The notes under the pieces were generated by a model. The model was not told the origin of the DNA. It was given only the letters and a program-made list of their open reading frames with translations, and did not search any database. Made by a program: the position numbers and the translations under genes. From Gemmatimonadota bacterium (GTDB taxonomy: Bacteria > Gemmatimonadota > Gemmatimonadetes > Longimicrobiales > Gaopeijiaceae): a stretch of DNA of 48,175 nucleotides. The stretch covers positions 1 through 48,175 of the forward strand of contig JAPPGZ010000103.1 of NCBI GenBank assembly GCA_028874905.1, read 5' to 3'. Positions 7,945 through 16,442 of the stretch are shown piece by piece. Position 1 is the stretch's first letter, and the number at the start of each line of letters is the position of its first letter.

Positions 7945-10370
7945 ATCTCGCCGCCGAGCAAAAGGCGTACGACGCGACCGCGGCGCTTGCCCACGAGCTC
8001 CCCTACTGGGGCTGGCTCCCGAACGAGCCTTTTTGCCTGACCCGTTCCGGCGAATTGCTCGCCGTCGCCCAGCTCCGGCCAGCCACTCTCGACGGCAAGA
8101 CCCCGGAGCAGCTCGACCAGATCCTCAACCGCTGGCAGCGCCTGCTTTCCCAGCTTCCCGACAACACCCGCTTCTACTTCTATCTCCTGCGGCGCCCGGC
8201 CACCTTGCCGCCCATCGACGGGCTCGACGGCGTGGCCGCCATCTCCCAGGAGCGGCGACGGCAATTCCTTGAGCGCCGCGTCGCCGACCTCCAGACCTAC
8301 GTCGCCTGGTCGCACAACCCCAACCTCTCCCAGGCCTCCCGACAGGCCGGAGGCGGCCTCCGATCGCTCGTCGACGTACCTCTCGCCTGGATCCGAAAAC
8401 GCCAACACCCCAGCGCTAAGACCTACCTCCGCGACCAGGTCGAGGATGCGGCCCGGCGATTCGGCCAGATCGTCGAGGCCAGCCGCGCGCTCGTCGACGA
8501 TGTTACCCCCGTCACCCTCCTGAAGCCCGGGCCCGCCACCGCCTTTCTGTCCGAACTCATCAACCGGCCGGGCCTCCCCGCACCGCCCCAACCCGCGGCC
8601 AGCGGACTTAACTGGCGCCTCGCCCTCTCCGAACTCGAAGCAGAGCGTCGCCATCTTCGGCTCGACGAAGAGCCGGTGCTCCTCTATTCGTTGCTCTCCC
8701 CGCCCGTCCAGGCCCGCGCGAATCTGCTCCACGACCTCCTGCAGCTCGACGCCCAACTCACCATCTCCATCGAATGGCGCCCCAAGCCCACCCAGGCCGC
8801 CCGCGCCGGGATCCGGCGCGTCCAGCGCGCCCATTTCTCGAAGCGCTATTCGGCCTCCGCCCACATGCAGGAGAAAGACGGCACCGCCGGCGCCATGGCC
8901 GACGCGACGGCCGTCGCCGAGTCCGAACGCCTTGCCGACGCCCTGGTCGAACTCGAGGCGGACGGCATCGCCTACGGCGACCTCTCGCTCACCCTGGCCG
9001 TCCACGGCCCCTTGCGACAGACGGAGGCCCTCGACGCCGAGCTCCGCCGCATCTTCGGCGGCGCCGACGCCAAGCTAATCCGGGAGGCCTACGGCCAGAT
9101 CCCCGCCTGGTTCAGCCGCCTGCCCGCACAGCCGCCGAAGCGGCAACTGCGGAAGATCTTCGCCAGCGCCGGCCTGACCGCCTGCCTGGCTCCAATCTTC
9201 GGACCTCCGCGAGCCCCGGCCACCTCCAAACACCTCGGCCGACCGGCGCTCGCGCTCTTCGAGACACCCTGGCGCAGCGCCTTCCCCTACGACCTCTACG
9301 GCGGCGGGGGCGGCGACGTCGGCCACACCCTCATCCTCGGCGCCACAGGCAGCGGGAAGAGCTTCCTGCTCAACTTTCTCCTCGTCCAGGCCCAGCAATA
9401 CAACCCCAAGGTTCTCATCCTCGATCTCGGCGGCTCCTACCGCTGGCTCACCCAGTTCCTCGGGGGCTCGTACCTCGAGCTCAGTCCGGACAACCCCGAC
9501 CAGGACATCGCCCTCCGCCCATTCGACCTTCCCGCCGGCGACCGGACTTTCCAGTTCCTCACCGGTTGGATCACCCGGCTTCTCCGGATCGGCGGCTACA
9601 CCCTCCGCGGCGCCGACACCTCCGAGCTCCGCGCCCGGGTCGAGGACCTCTACGCCTTCCCGGCCGCCAAGCGCACCCTTACCGCCTTCGTCCGCAGCTT
9701 GCCGAGCACGATGTGGCCCGCGATGGACCGCTGGCACGGTAGCGGCACCTGGGCCCGCTTCTTCGACAACCCTACCGCCAAGGAGATCCAGCTTGACGAC
9801 TGGCAGGTCATCGACCTGGCCGGCGCCGCCGACCACGACGACCTCACCGAAGCCGCCCTCTTCTACCTCCTCGAGCGCCTTCGGATCTCCATCGACGACC
9901 CGGCCGAAGTCGACCGGGTCAAGCTCATGGTCGTCGACGAGGCCTGGAAATACCTCCAGGACCCCGCAGTCCTCAACTACCTGGCCGAGGCGGCCAAGAC
10001 CTGGCGCAAGCGCAACGCCGCCCTCGTCCTCGCCACACAGTCCGCCGTCGACGTGACCGCCTCGGCCGACACGGCCGCGCTCCTCGAAAGCATGCCCACC
10101 AAGCTCTTTCTCGCCAATCCCGATCTTCCCCAGAACGTCCAACACGTCTTCCGCCTCAACGACACCGAAATGGACCGGATCCGCGGCCTGATTCCCAAGC
10201 GCGAGCTCTACCTCCGGCGTTCCAACCTCGCCGCCGTCGTTGCCCTCAACGTCGATCCCGAGAGCTACTGGCTCTACACCTCCCACCCGGGCGACGCCGC
10301 CAAGCGCGCTCGGGCCGTCGAAGAACACGGCCTCGAGCGCGCTCTCACAGTCCTCAGCAACGGAGCCTGA
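7941..10370 (+). CDS. trbE: TrbE/VirB4 conjugation ATPase
   Basis: 809 residues, the usual size for VirB4/TrbE. Walker A 'GATGSGKS' lies near 466-473 and Walker B 'LMVVDEAWKYL' near 661-671; 'ALVLATQSAVD' downstream matches the conserved C-terminal ATPase motif. It powers pilus subunit handling and substrate transfer at the inner membrane. Encoded between TrbD and TrbG. Confidence 0.95.
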   Translation: MNLAAEQKAYDATAALAHELPYWGWLPNEPFCLTRSGELLAVAQLRPATLDGKTPEQLDQILNRWQRLLSQLPDNTRFYFYLLRRPATLPPIDGLDGVAAISQERRRQFLERRVADLQTYVAWSHNPNLSQASRQAGGGLRSLVDVPLAWIRKRQHPSAKTYLRDQVEDAARRFGQIVEASRALVDDVTPVTLLKPGPATAFLSELINRPGLPAPPQPAASGLNWRLALSELEAERRHLRLDEEPVLLYSLLSPPVQARANLLHDLLQLDAQLTISIEWRPKPTQAARAGIRRVQRAHFSKRYSASAHMQEKDGTAGAMADATAVAESERLADALVELEADGIAYGDLSLTLAVHGPLRQTEALDAELRRIFGGADAKLIREAYGQIPAWFSRLPAQPPKRQLRKIFASAGLTACLAPIFGPPRAPATSKHLGRPALALFETPWRSAFPYDLYGGGGGDVGHTLILGATGSGKSFLLNFLLVQAQQYNPKVLILDLGGSYRWLTQFLGGSYLELSPDNPDQDIALRPFDLPAGDRTFQFLTGWITRLLRIGGYTLRGADTSELRARVEDLYAFPAAKRTLTAFVRSLPSTMWPAMDRWHGSGTWARFFDNPTAKEIQLDDWQVIDLAGAADHDDLTEAALFYLLERLRISIDDPAEVDRVKLMVVDEAWKYLQDPAVLNYLAEAAKTWRKRNAALVLATQSAVDVTASADTAALLESMPTKLFLANPDLPQNVQHVFRLNDTEMDRIRGLIPKRELYLRRSNLAAVVALNVDPESYWLYTSHPGDAAKRARAVEEHGLERALTVLSNGA

Positions 10371-10374
10371 CCCC

Positions 10375-11229
10375 ATGACGACACGCCTCCTCGCTACAAC
10401 CCTTCTCTCTCTCTCCCCTGTGTCCCTCGCCGGACAGGACCCCCCTCCTCCTCCCCTGCCCCCGGCGATCCCGCCCCAGGAGAACATCCTCTTCCTCGAA
10501 GACACTCCCGAAACCACCGTCTTCGAGCTCTCCACCCGGATTCGCCACACCACCATCATCACCCTGCCACCCCACGAAAACATCCTCGACTTCGTGGTCG
10601 GCGACCAGGAATACTGGCACCTCACCGGCGCCGCCAACGTCGCCTTCTTGAAGCCGATCGCCGTCGCCGCGGCGACCAACATCGCCCTCGTCTGCGCTTC
10701 GGGCCGCATCTACTCGTTCCTCGTTCGAGAGAGCACCGCCGACGAGCCCCATCTCGTCGTAAGGATCGGCGCGGCTCCCGGCATCCCCGCCGATCCCGCC
10801 GCCGCCGCATTCCCCGACGGCGGCCATGAGCCCGCCTTCGTCGCCCGAGATCGAGTGCGCGGCTACGAGGTCCTGGCCGAACAGGCCCAGCTTGAAATCG
10901 CCCAGGTCCGCGCCGAGGCCGTCCAGGATGTCGACGCGTTCCGCGAAGACTATCCAACCCGGCTACGCTTCGCCTACTCGCTCCCCCGCCAGGCCCACGA
11001 GTGGCCCTGGCGCATCGAGGGAATGTGGCACGACGGCAACTTCACGTTCGTCCGCTCGAACGCACAGGAGACCCCTGCCATCTACGAGGAGAAGGACGGA
11101 GAGCCCTCCCTCGTCCCCTACGACCTACAGGCCGACGGGCTCTTCGTCATCCGCCGCCTCATCGGCGACGGCTGGTTCCAGCTCGGCCGAGAGCGCCTCC
11201 CCTGGCGCTTCACCCCTCCGGAGGCCTGA
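10375..11229 (+). CDS. trbG: TrbG/VirB9-type outer-membrane channel component
   Basis: 284 residues from ATG 10375. A signal peptide (1-19, 'SLSPVSLAG|QD') is followed by a proline-rich stretch, an N-terminal beta domain with 'LPPHENILDFVVGDQEYW', and a C-terminal domain with 'RIEGMWHDGNFTFVRS', both typical of VirB9/TrbG. It would form the outer-membrane core complex with TrbI and a lipoprotein (VirB7). No small VirB7-like lipoprotein gene is evident nearby. Confidence 0.88.
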   Translation: MTTRLLATTLLSLSPVSLAGQDPPPPPLPPAIPPQENILFLEDTPETTVFELSTRIRHTTIITLPPHENILDFVVGDQEYWHLTGAANVAFLKPIAVAAATNIALVCASGRIYSFLVRESTADEPHLVVRIGAAPGIPADPAAAAFPDGGHEPAFVARDRVRGYEVLAEQAQLEIAQVRAEAVQDVDAFREDYPTRLRFAYSLPRQAHEWPWRIEGMWHDGNFTFVRSNAQETPAIYEEKDGEPSLVPYDLQADGLFVIRRLIGDGWFQLGRERLPWRFTPPEA

Positions 11230-11232
11230 GCC

Positions 11233-12489
11233 ATGTCCTCTGTGAAGAACAACGCCGAAACGCCCGCCGGCTCCCTTCCCCCGGGCCTCCTCAACAAGAT
11301 CATGGTCGTCCTCGTCACCGTCCTCGTCCTCGCACTCATCCTCAGCACGATGTGCAGTGGCGGGGAGGACGACCCACAAGTCACCACAGACACCGAGACG
11401 CCCGCTCCACCCGTCGGCGCGGCCGTCAGCACCCCCGTCGACCTCGACGAAATCATCGATCGCCAACAGCGGCAGGCCGAAGCCCTGCGGCGCCAGCAGC
11501 TCCAGGAGGAACAACGTCGCCTCGCGGAATTCGCCCTCCAGCAACCCCAAGACATCCTCCAAAACCCCGCCGTCGAGGTCGCCCTCCTCCAACCCGACAG
11601 CCTCGGCAATCTCCCGGATCCGGAAGCCGTCGAACTCCGCAGACAGCTCGACCTCGAGGAACTTGAACGCGAGATCACGTCCATTCGCGCCGCTCCCGTC
11701 GCACAGAGCTTCCGGGGGGCGAACAACTCGACCACAGGAGGGGGAGAGACATCGCCGGGCCAGGTCCCTCCCGACCTCGCGGAGGCGCTGGTCCGCTCCC
11801 TTCCCTCCTCCGTCCTGGGCGGCAGCGCCGCCCCGCCCGCCGGCGAGCTGGACATCCCGCTCCCGAACTCCGCCAACCTCCCGGAATACGAAAACCCGCC
11901 GCGCCTCATCGATCCCGACGATCCGCCCGGATGGGAGCGCGTCTACGAGGGCTCGTTCCTCGAAGCCGTCCTCGTCAACCAGCTCGACGGCGAATTCCCG
12001 GGCCCGGTCCTCGCGATCGTCAACGTCCCCTTCTACTCCGCCGATCGCCAGCGCGTTCTAATCCCTCGCGGCTCCCGCCTCATCGGCACCGCCCAGGCCG
12101 TCCAACGACAAAATCAGGCCCGCCTCGCCGTCGGCTTCCACAGGCTCGTCATGCTCGACGGCCGCCATGTCCCCTTGCGTTTTCTCGGTCTCAGCCAGGC
12201 CGGCACAATGGGGCTGAAAGACAAGGTCGACCGCCATTACATGTCGACCTTCCTTGCCGCCGGCGCCGTCGGCCTCATCAGCGGCCTCGCCCTCTACCAG
12301 GGCAATCCGTACGGCGGCGGCGGCGCCGCCCTCCTCAGCCAGGCCGGCACCGGCATCGGCCAAACCGGCCAACAGATGCTTGAGCCCTTCCTCAACCGCC
12401 TTCCCACCCTCACCATCCGCGCCGGCCACCGTCTGCGCGTCTGGTTCACCTCCGATCTCCTGATCCCGCGTCCCGCGCCACCCCAATAA
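11233..12489 (+). CDS. trbI: TrbI/VirB10-type channel protein
   Basis: 418 residues. One N-terminal transmembrane helix (about 22-42) is followed by a long glutamine- and proline-rich periplasmic linker and a C-terminal barrel domain. The domain shows 'LIPRGSRLIGTAQAV', 'GFHRLVMLDGRHVPL' and an antenna-like segment 'STFLAAGAVGLISGLALY', all standard in VirB10/TrbI. It spans from inner to outer membrane. It starts four bases after trbG. Confidence 0.92.
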   Translation: MSSVKNNAETPAGSLPPGLLNKIMVVLVTVLVLALILSTMCSGGEDDPQVTTDTETPAPPVGAAVSTPVDLDEIIDRQQRQAEALRRQQLQEEQRRLAEFALQQPQDILQNPAVEVALLQPDSLGNLPDPEAVELRRQLDLEELEREITSIRAAPVAQSFRGANNSTTGGGETSPGQVPPDLAEALVRSLPSSVLGGSAAPPAGELDIPLPNSANLPEYENPPRLIDPDDPPGWERVYEGSFLEAVLVNQLDGEFPGPVLAIVNVPFYSADRQRVLIPRGSRLIGTAQAVQRQNQARLAVGFHRLVMLDGRHVPLRFLGLSQAGTMGLKDKVDRHYMSTFLAAGAVGLISGLALYQGNPYGGGGAALLSQAGTGIGQTGQQMLEPFLNRLPTLTIRAGHRLRVWFTSDLLIPRPAPPQ

Positions 12490-12500
12490 AGGAGCTTCCC

Positions 12501-13430
12501 ATGCGTCGCCTTCCGAATCGATCGCGAGCACTCGCCCTGGCCGCCTTCATCGCGGCCGGAATCACCGCTGCCTCACCCAAGCCCGCCCAGGCCCAGTGGG
12601 TCGTCTTCGATCCCGCCAACCTCGGCCAAGCCGTCACCGGCTACGTCCAGGACGGTCTCGCCTACGCCCTGCAGCTCCTCGAGTACGCCGAAGCCGTCCA
12701 GGGCGTCATTCATCTCGGCCGGCAGATCCAGCAGCTCGATTCCACCTTCGCCCACATGCGCGACGCCGCCAACGGCCGCGTCGGCCAGCTGACCGATGCC
12801 TTCGCCGCCCTCTCCGCGACCGACGCCTCCACCCTCCTCGACGCCGACTTCGGCGCCTGGCGCGGACGGCTCACCGGAACCAGCAACGACCTCGCAACCG
12901 CCCTCAGCTCCATGCAGGACGCCTCGCTATCCGACTTCCTCCTCAATGAACTGGACGCCGCGGATCTCATCGGCGAGGCTGACCTTCGCGCACTCTATCC
13001 CGGCGATCCGGACCGAAACAACCAGTTGGCCGACGGCTGGACCGAGGTCCGCGAGCACGGCGACCGCCTCCGCGCCGGGGACCTCGCCGTCGCCGAAGCG
13101 GCCGGCCGGCTCGCCACCGTCCTTCAGGATGCCCAAACCGACATCGACGGCCGCCGCGGCCAGGGTCAGCTCTCCCACACCGCCCTCCAACAGGCTCAGA
13201 TCGCCAACCAGCTCACCGGCGCCGAGATCGAATTCGCCCGCTCCCAGCTCCTGGCCATCCAGGCCCAGCAAGGCGCCCTCGTGCGACACGAGGCGGAACT
13301 TCAAGACCGTCTCGATGCCGAACGCTGGGTCCAGAACGAACGCGCCCGGGCCATCCAGCACCAGCAATTCCTCAACGCCGAAGACGCTCGCCGTGCGGCC
13401 GCCCGCAACTGGGGCCGGCTGCCCGGCTAA
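12501..13430 (+). CDS. trbJ: TrbJ/VirB5-type protein
   Basis: 309 residues with a strong AAAGGAG ribosome site. The signal peptide ends at 'AQA|QWVVFDP', and 'DPANLGQAVTG' is the typical TrbJ start of the mature protein. The rest is strongly helical with glutamine-rich coiled stretches. VirB5/TrbJ proteins are minor pilus-tip components involved in contact. Confidence 0.85.
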   Translation: MRRLPNRSRALALAAFIAAGITAASPKPAQAQWVVFDPANLGQAVTGYVQDGLAYALQLLEYAEAVQGVIHLGRQIQQLDSTFAHMRDAANGRVGQLTDAFAALSATDASTLLDADFGAWRGRLTGTSNDLATALSSMQDASLSDFLLNELDAADLIGEADLRALYPGDPDRNNQLADGWTEVREHGDRLRAGDLAVAEAAGRLATVLQDAQTDIDGRRGQGQLSHTALQQAQIANQLTGAEIEFARSQLLAIQAQQGALVRHEAELQDRLDAERWVQNERARAIQHQQFLNAEDARRAAARNWGRLPG

Positions 13431-13448
13431 ACTCCCCGGACTTGTCCC

Positions 13449-14447
13449 ATGTTCATCCAACAAAACCCGATCGATCCCACCCTCCCCGCGAGCGTACCCC
13501 CGGCGGATCTCACGAACTGGCCGGACATGCTCAACCAGGTCCTCGACAACCTCTTCACGCCTGCCACTCCGCCCCTCCTCGCCCTCGGCAACAACCTCTG
13601 GACCGGGCTCGCCGTCATCATTGTCGCCTGGACCGGGTTCCGCATCGCCTTCGCCGGCGCCGGCTTCAATTTCTGGACCATCATCCAGATGGTCACCGGC
13701 CTCATGATCCCGCTCGCGATGCTCCGGTTCTACGACTCGCCTTTCCTCGGCGTCGCCGCCTTGCCCCCCTTCCCCAACATCATCCCCGCCGGGGCCAACC
13801 AGATCGCCGACCTCTTCCGGGCCGACAGCATCACCGAAATGACCCAGGGCCTCCAGCGCCTCGATGAAGCGTTCAACCAGAACATCGCCGGGGCCGAGCA
13901 CTGGTTACAGAAGGTCCACGCTTGGCTCGAGAACCCCTTTGTCCGGTTCCAGCTTTGGCTCAAACACAAGGGTATCATGGTGATGTTCTGCATCATCTTC
14001 GCGATCGCCCTCGCCCAGGTGTTCTGGGCCCAGATCGCGATCGCGATCCTGATTTTCCTCGGCCCCGCGTTCATCCCCTGGCTCGTGTTCAAGCCCATGG
14101 CGTTCCTCTTCTGGGGCTGGTTCCGGGCGATGTGGACCTACTCCCTCTACGCGATCATCGCTGCGGCCATGCTACGCATCTGGACGAGCATCGGCCTCAC
14201 CACCCTCAACTCTTTCGTCAACGACGCCCTCTCCTACGTCGACCCGGCTTCCGCCATTCCCACCGTCCACACCGTCGCCATCATCCCCCTCGTCGCCGCC
14301 GCCGTACTCTCCTGCATGAAGATCCCCGAGATCGCCGGCGCGATCGGCGGCGCCTCCGTCAGCGGTGGCGGCATGGCAGGCCTCGTTACCGGAGCCATGA
14401 CCATGGGGATGTCCCGAATCAGCAGGATCGCCGGAGCCGGCAAATGA
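13449..14447 (+). CDS. trbL: TrbL/VirB6-type polytopic membrane protein
   Basis: 332 residues with five or six predicted membrane segments ('LAVIIVAWTGFRIAFAG', 'MVMFCIIFAIALAQVFW', 'IAIAILIFLGPAFIPWLVF' and 'LYAIIAAAMLRIW' among them). The 'GPAFIPWLVF' and 'FWGWFRAMW' patterns are those of TrbL/VirB6. The C-terminus is glycine-rich. It forms part of the inner-membrane channel. Its stop overlaps the TrbF start by ATGA. Confidence 0.88.
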   Translation: MFIQQNPIDPTLPASVPPADLTNWPDMLNQVLDNLFTPATPPLLALGNNLWTGLAVIIVAWTGFRIAFAGAGFNFWTIIQMVTGLMIPLAMLRFYDSPFLGVAALPPFPNIIPAGANQIADLFRADSITEMTQGLQRLDEAFNQNIAGAEHWLQKVHAWLENPFVRFQLWLKHKGIMVMFCIIFAIALAQVFWAQIAIAILIFLGPAFIPWLVFKPMAFLFWGWFRAMWTYSLYAIIAAAMLRIWTSIGLTTLNSFVNDALSYVDPASAIPTVHTVAIIPLVAAAVLSCMKIPEIAGAIGGASVSGGGMAGLVTGAMTMGMSRISRIAGAGK

Positions 14448-15109
14448 TCGGCCGCACGAACAAACCCGATCCAGGTACGGAGTTTGCCGACATCTGGGCG
14501 CAGCACGTCGCCTCTCAGCGCCACCATCGCATCATCACCTACGCGCTGGGCGCTGTCCTCTTCCTCCTTCTGCTCGTCGTCTTCCGCCTCTCCAACGTCG
14601 AGGCGCCGAAGCCGATCGTCATCCGCGTCGACGACGTCGGCCGCGCCGAGGCCCTCGCGTACGAAGCCGTCGAGGCGTCCGCGGACCCCAACGACCCCAC
14701 CACCAAGTATTTCCTCAATCAGTTCTTGAACGACTTCTACTCGAGGCGGATCGCCACCGCCCGCACCGCCTTTCCCCGGGCGCTGCGCTTCCTCAACTCA
14801 CAGCTCTCCCAGCAGGCCTTCGCCGAGCACGGCGATTCCCTCGCGCTCCTCGCTACGGGTTCGCTCCGCGCGGAGCGCCAGGTCGAAGCCGTCGTGCTGC
14901 GCGTGCTCCCCACTCCCGAACCTCCCTACGAGGCCACGGCCGACTTCGACCTCATCCTCACTTTTCCCGAACGGAACCCCACCCGGGAGCGCTGGACCGC
15001 ATCGATCCAGTTCACCTTCCTCGAATCCGTCCCCGCCACCCTCCTGCCGGTCAACCCCCTCGGCCTCATCATCACCTACATCGAGGCCGACCGGGCTGCC
15101 GCGTTCTGA
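14444..15109 (+). CDS. trbF: TrbF/VirB8-type assembly protein
   Basis: 221 residues from ATG 14444, overlapping trbL. A short cytoplasmic head and a single transmembrane helix ('YALGAVLFLLLLVVFRL', about 32-48) precede a periplasmic NTF2-like domain with 'YFLNQFLNDFYSRR' and 'NPLGLIITYIEADRA', as in VirB8/TrbF. The longer reading of the same frame from 13922 is ruled out by the trbL overlap. Confidence 0.9.
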   Translation: MIGRTNKPDPGTEFADIWAQHVASQRHHRIITYALGAVLFLLLLVVFRLSNVEAPKPIVIRVDDVGRAEALAYEAVEASADPNDPTTKYFLNQFLNDFYSRRIATARTAFPRALRFLNSQLSQQAFAEHGDSLALLATGSLRAERQVEAVVLRVLPTPEPPYEATADFDLILTFPERNPTRERWTASIQFTFLESVPATLLPVNPLGLIITYIEADRAAAF

Positions 15110-15112
15110 ACC

Positions 15113-16075
15113 ATGGCCTCCCCGACCGTCACCCTTCCCCATCTCGCTGCCCGGGCAAACGACCTGCCCGGGCTCGGGTGGCGCGGCCGCGACGCCGAGT
15201 GGATCGCACTCGTCTGCCTTCACAGCGGCGTCTTCGTCCGCTCGCAGTTCTGCCACCACTACCAGTGTGACCGCGCGACCGCGCTCCGCTTCGTCCGCCG
15301 CCTGACCGACGCCCGCACCGCCAAACAGCACCCCCTTCCGGACACCCGCACCAACCAGCAGTTCTGCCACATTCACGGTAAATCCTTCTACCGAACGCTC
15401 GGGATCCCCGACGTTCGCCATCGCCGCCGCGTCGGCGACGGCGTCCTTTGGCGGCGCCTCCTCTCTCTCGACGCCGTCCTCGAGCATCCCGCCCTCCCCT
15501 GGCTTCCCACCGAGCCGGACAAGGTTCACTACTTCACCGGCCTCGGGATCGACCCCGAGCTCCTGCCCCGCCGCGTCTACGCCGGCCGGAACGGCACCAC
15601 TACCCGCGCCTTCGCCTGGAAGCTCCCGATCGCCGGCGACGCCGGCCGCGCCGTCTTCGTCTATGTCGACGCCGGGCTCGCCACCACCCGCCAGCTCCGC
15701 CGTTGGTGCGCCGAGCACGCCCCGCTGTGGGCCGCCCTACGCGCCTCCGCCATCGAGGTCCACGTCCACGCCGTCGCGCGCACCGTCGAAGCCGATGCCC
15801 GCAACGCCGCCTTCCTTCAGGCACACCAGGCCACCCCTTCCGCTGCCCAACCGCTCTCTGCGGACGAGGCGAACACCCTCGCCCAGCTCGACGCCGCGCT
15901 GGAGGCCAGGGACCACGCCGCCCTCCGGCGCTGGGGGGGATTCATCGACGCGGGGATCCGCGCCGCTTCCCTTCGGGCCCGCGCCGCCCCTCCGGACCTG
16001 ACCCTGGCCGGTCACATCGACCAGCTTCACACCCACGTCGCCTCCCGAGTCGCCGACGATGTCTACGCGGCCTGA
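15113..16075 (+). CDS. Winged-helix-like protein of the transfer operon, function unknown
   Basis: 320 residues, starting three bases after trbF. The N-terminus 'RDAEWIALVCLHSGVFVRSQ' followed by 'CDRATALRFVRRL' looks like a helix-turn-helix DNA-binding domain. The centre has 'VYAGRNGTTTRAFAWKLPI', and the C-terminus is helical. It resembles in layout the 4841-5758 protein (DNA-binding head, larger tail). Being next to traG, it may belong to the relaxosome or regulate the operon. No relaxase motif is visible. Confidence 0.5.
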   Translation: MASPTVTLPHLAARANDLPGLGWRGRDAEWIALVCLHSGVFVRSQFCHHYQCDRATALRFVRRLTDARTAKQHPLPDTRTNQQFCHIHGKSFYRTLGIPDVRHRRRVGDGVLWRRLLSLDAVLEHPALPWLPTEPDKVHYFTGLGIDPELLPRRVYAGRNGTTTRAFAWKLPIAGDAGRAVFVYVDAGLATTRQLRRWCAEHAPLWAALRASAIEVHVHAVARTVEADARNAAFLQAHQATPSAAQPLSADEANTLAQLDAALEARDHAALRRWGGFIDAGIRAASLRARAAPPDLTLAGHIDQLHTHVASRVADDVYAA

Positions 16076-16113
16076 TTTCCGCACCGAGCGCGCCGTTCCA
16101 GGCCGCCTTTTTT

Positions 16114-16170
16114 CGTGCAACACGGACACCCACCCCCGTGTTGCACGTCCACGCGGGATCGTGTTGCATG
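16114..16170. promoter_or_regulatory. Three CGTG-N3-CACG palindromes at 23-bp spacing (operator or oriT candidate)
   Basis: Sites at 16114-16124 (CGTGCAACACG), 16137-16147 (CGTGTTGCACG) and 16160-16170 (CGTGTTGCATG) start exactly 23 bp apart. A fourth half-conserved site lies at 16321-16331. The first two also form a 12-bp perfect inverted repeat (16114-16125 with 16136-16147, 10-base loop). They occupy the 367-bp gene-free gap before traG, the largest gap in the operon, so repressor binding or origin-of-transfer function is possible. A T-run sits just before the first arm. Confidence 0.6.
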
Positions 16171-16442
16171 CGTCTGACGCCGCATCTCTCTCTCCCCGCT
16201 GTGGTTACCGGACACCTCGCTTGCCCCTCCGGGGTCAATCGAGGAGCTGATTGTGGGATGGGAGCGACCCCCCCTATCGGGCCCCTCGTTCGGCACGAAG
16301 CCGCCGATCCGGGGGTGTCCCGTGTTGCACCCGGGACAGGGGTCGCTTCCATCCGGCCCGGGCAGAGCGCGAAGGCGCTCCTGGCCGGGCCATTGATCCC
16401 TGCGGGAAGGCTGACCGCGGGACGCGGCGTGGCGCGGGCCGC

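Noticed and set aside
9075..10709. 544-codon minus-strand frame opposite trbE
   Set aside because: Shadow of trbE, which has clear Walker motifs and operon context.
16114..16170. Another parS array of the octad type
   Set aside because: TGCA is present but at 23-bp steps within CGTG-N3-CACG palindromes, not at 8-bp steps, so it is a different kind of site.
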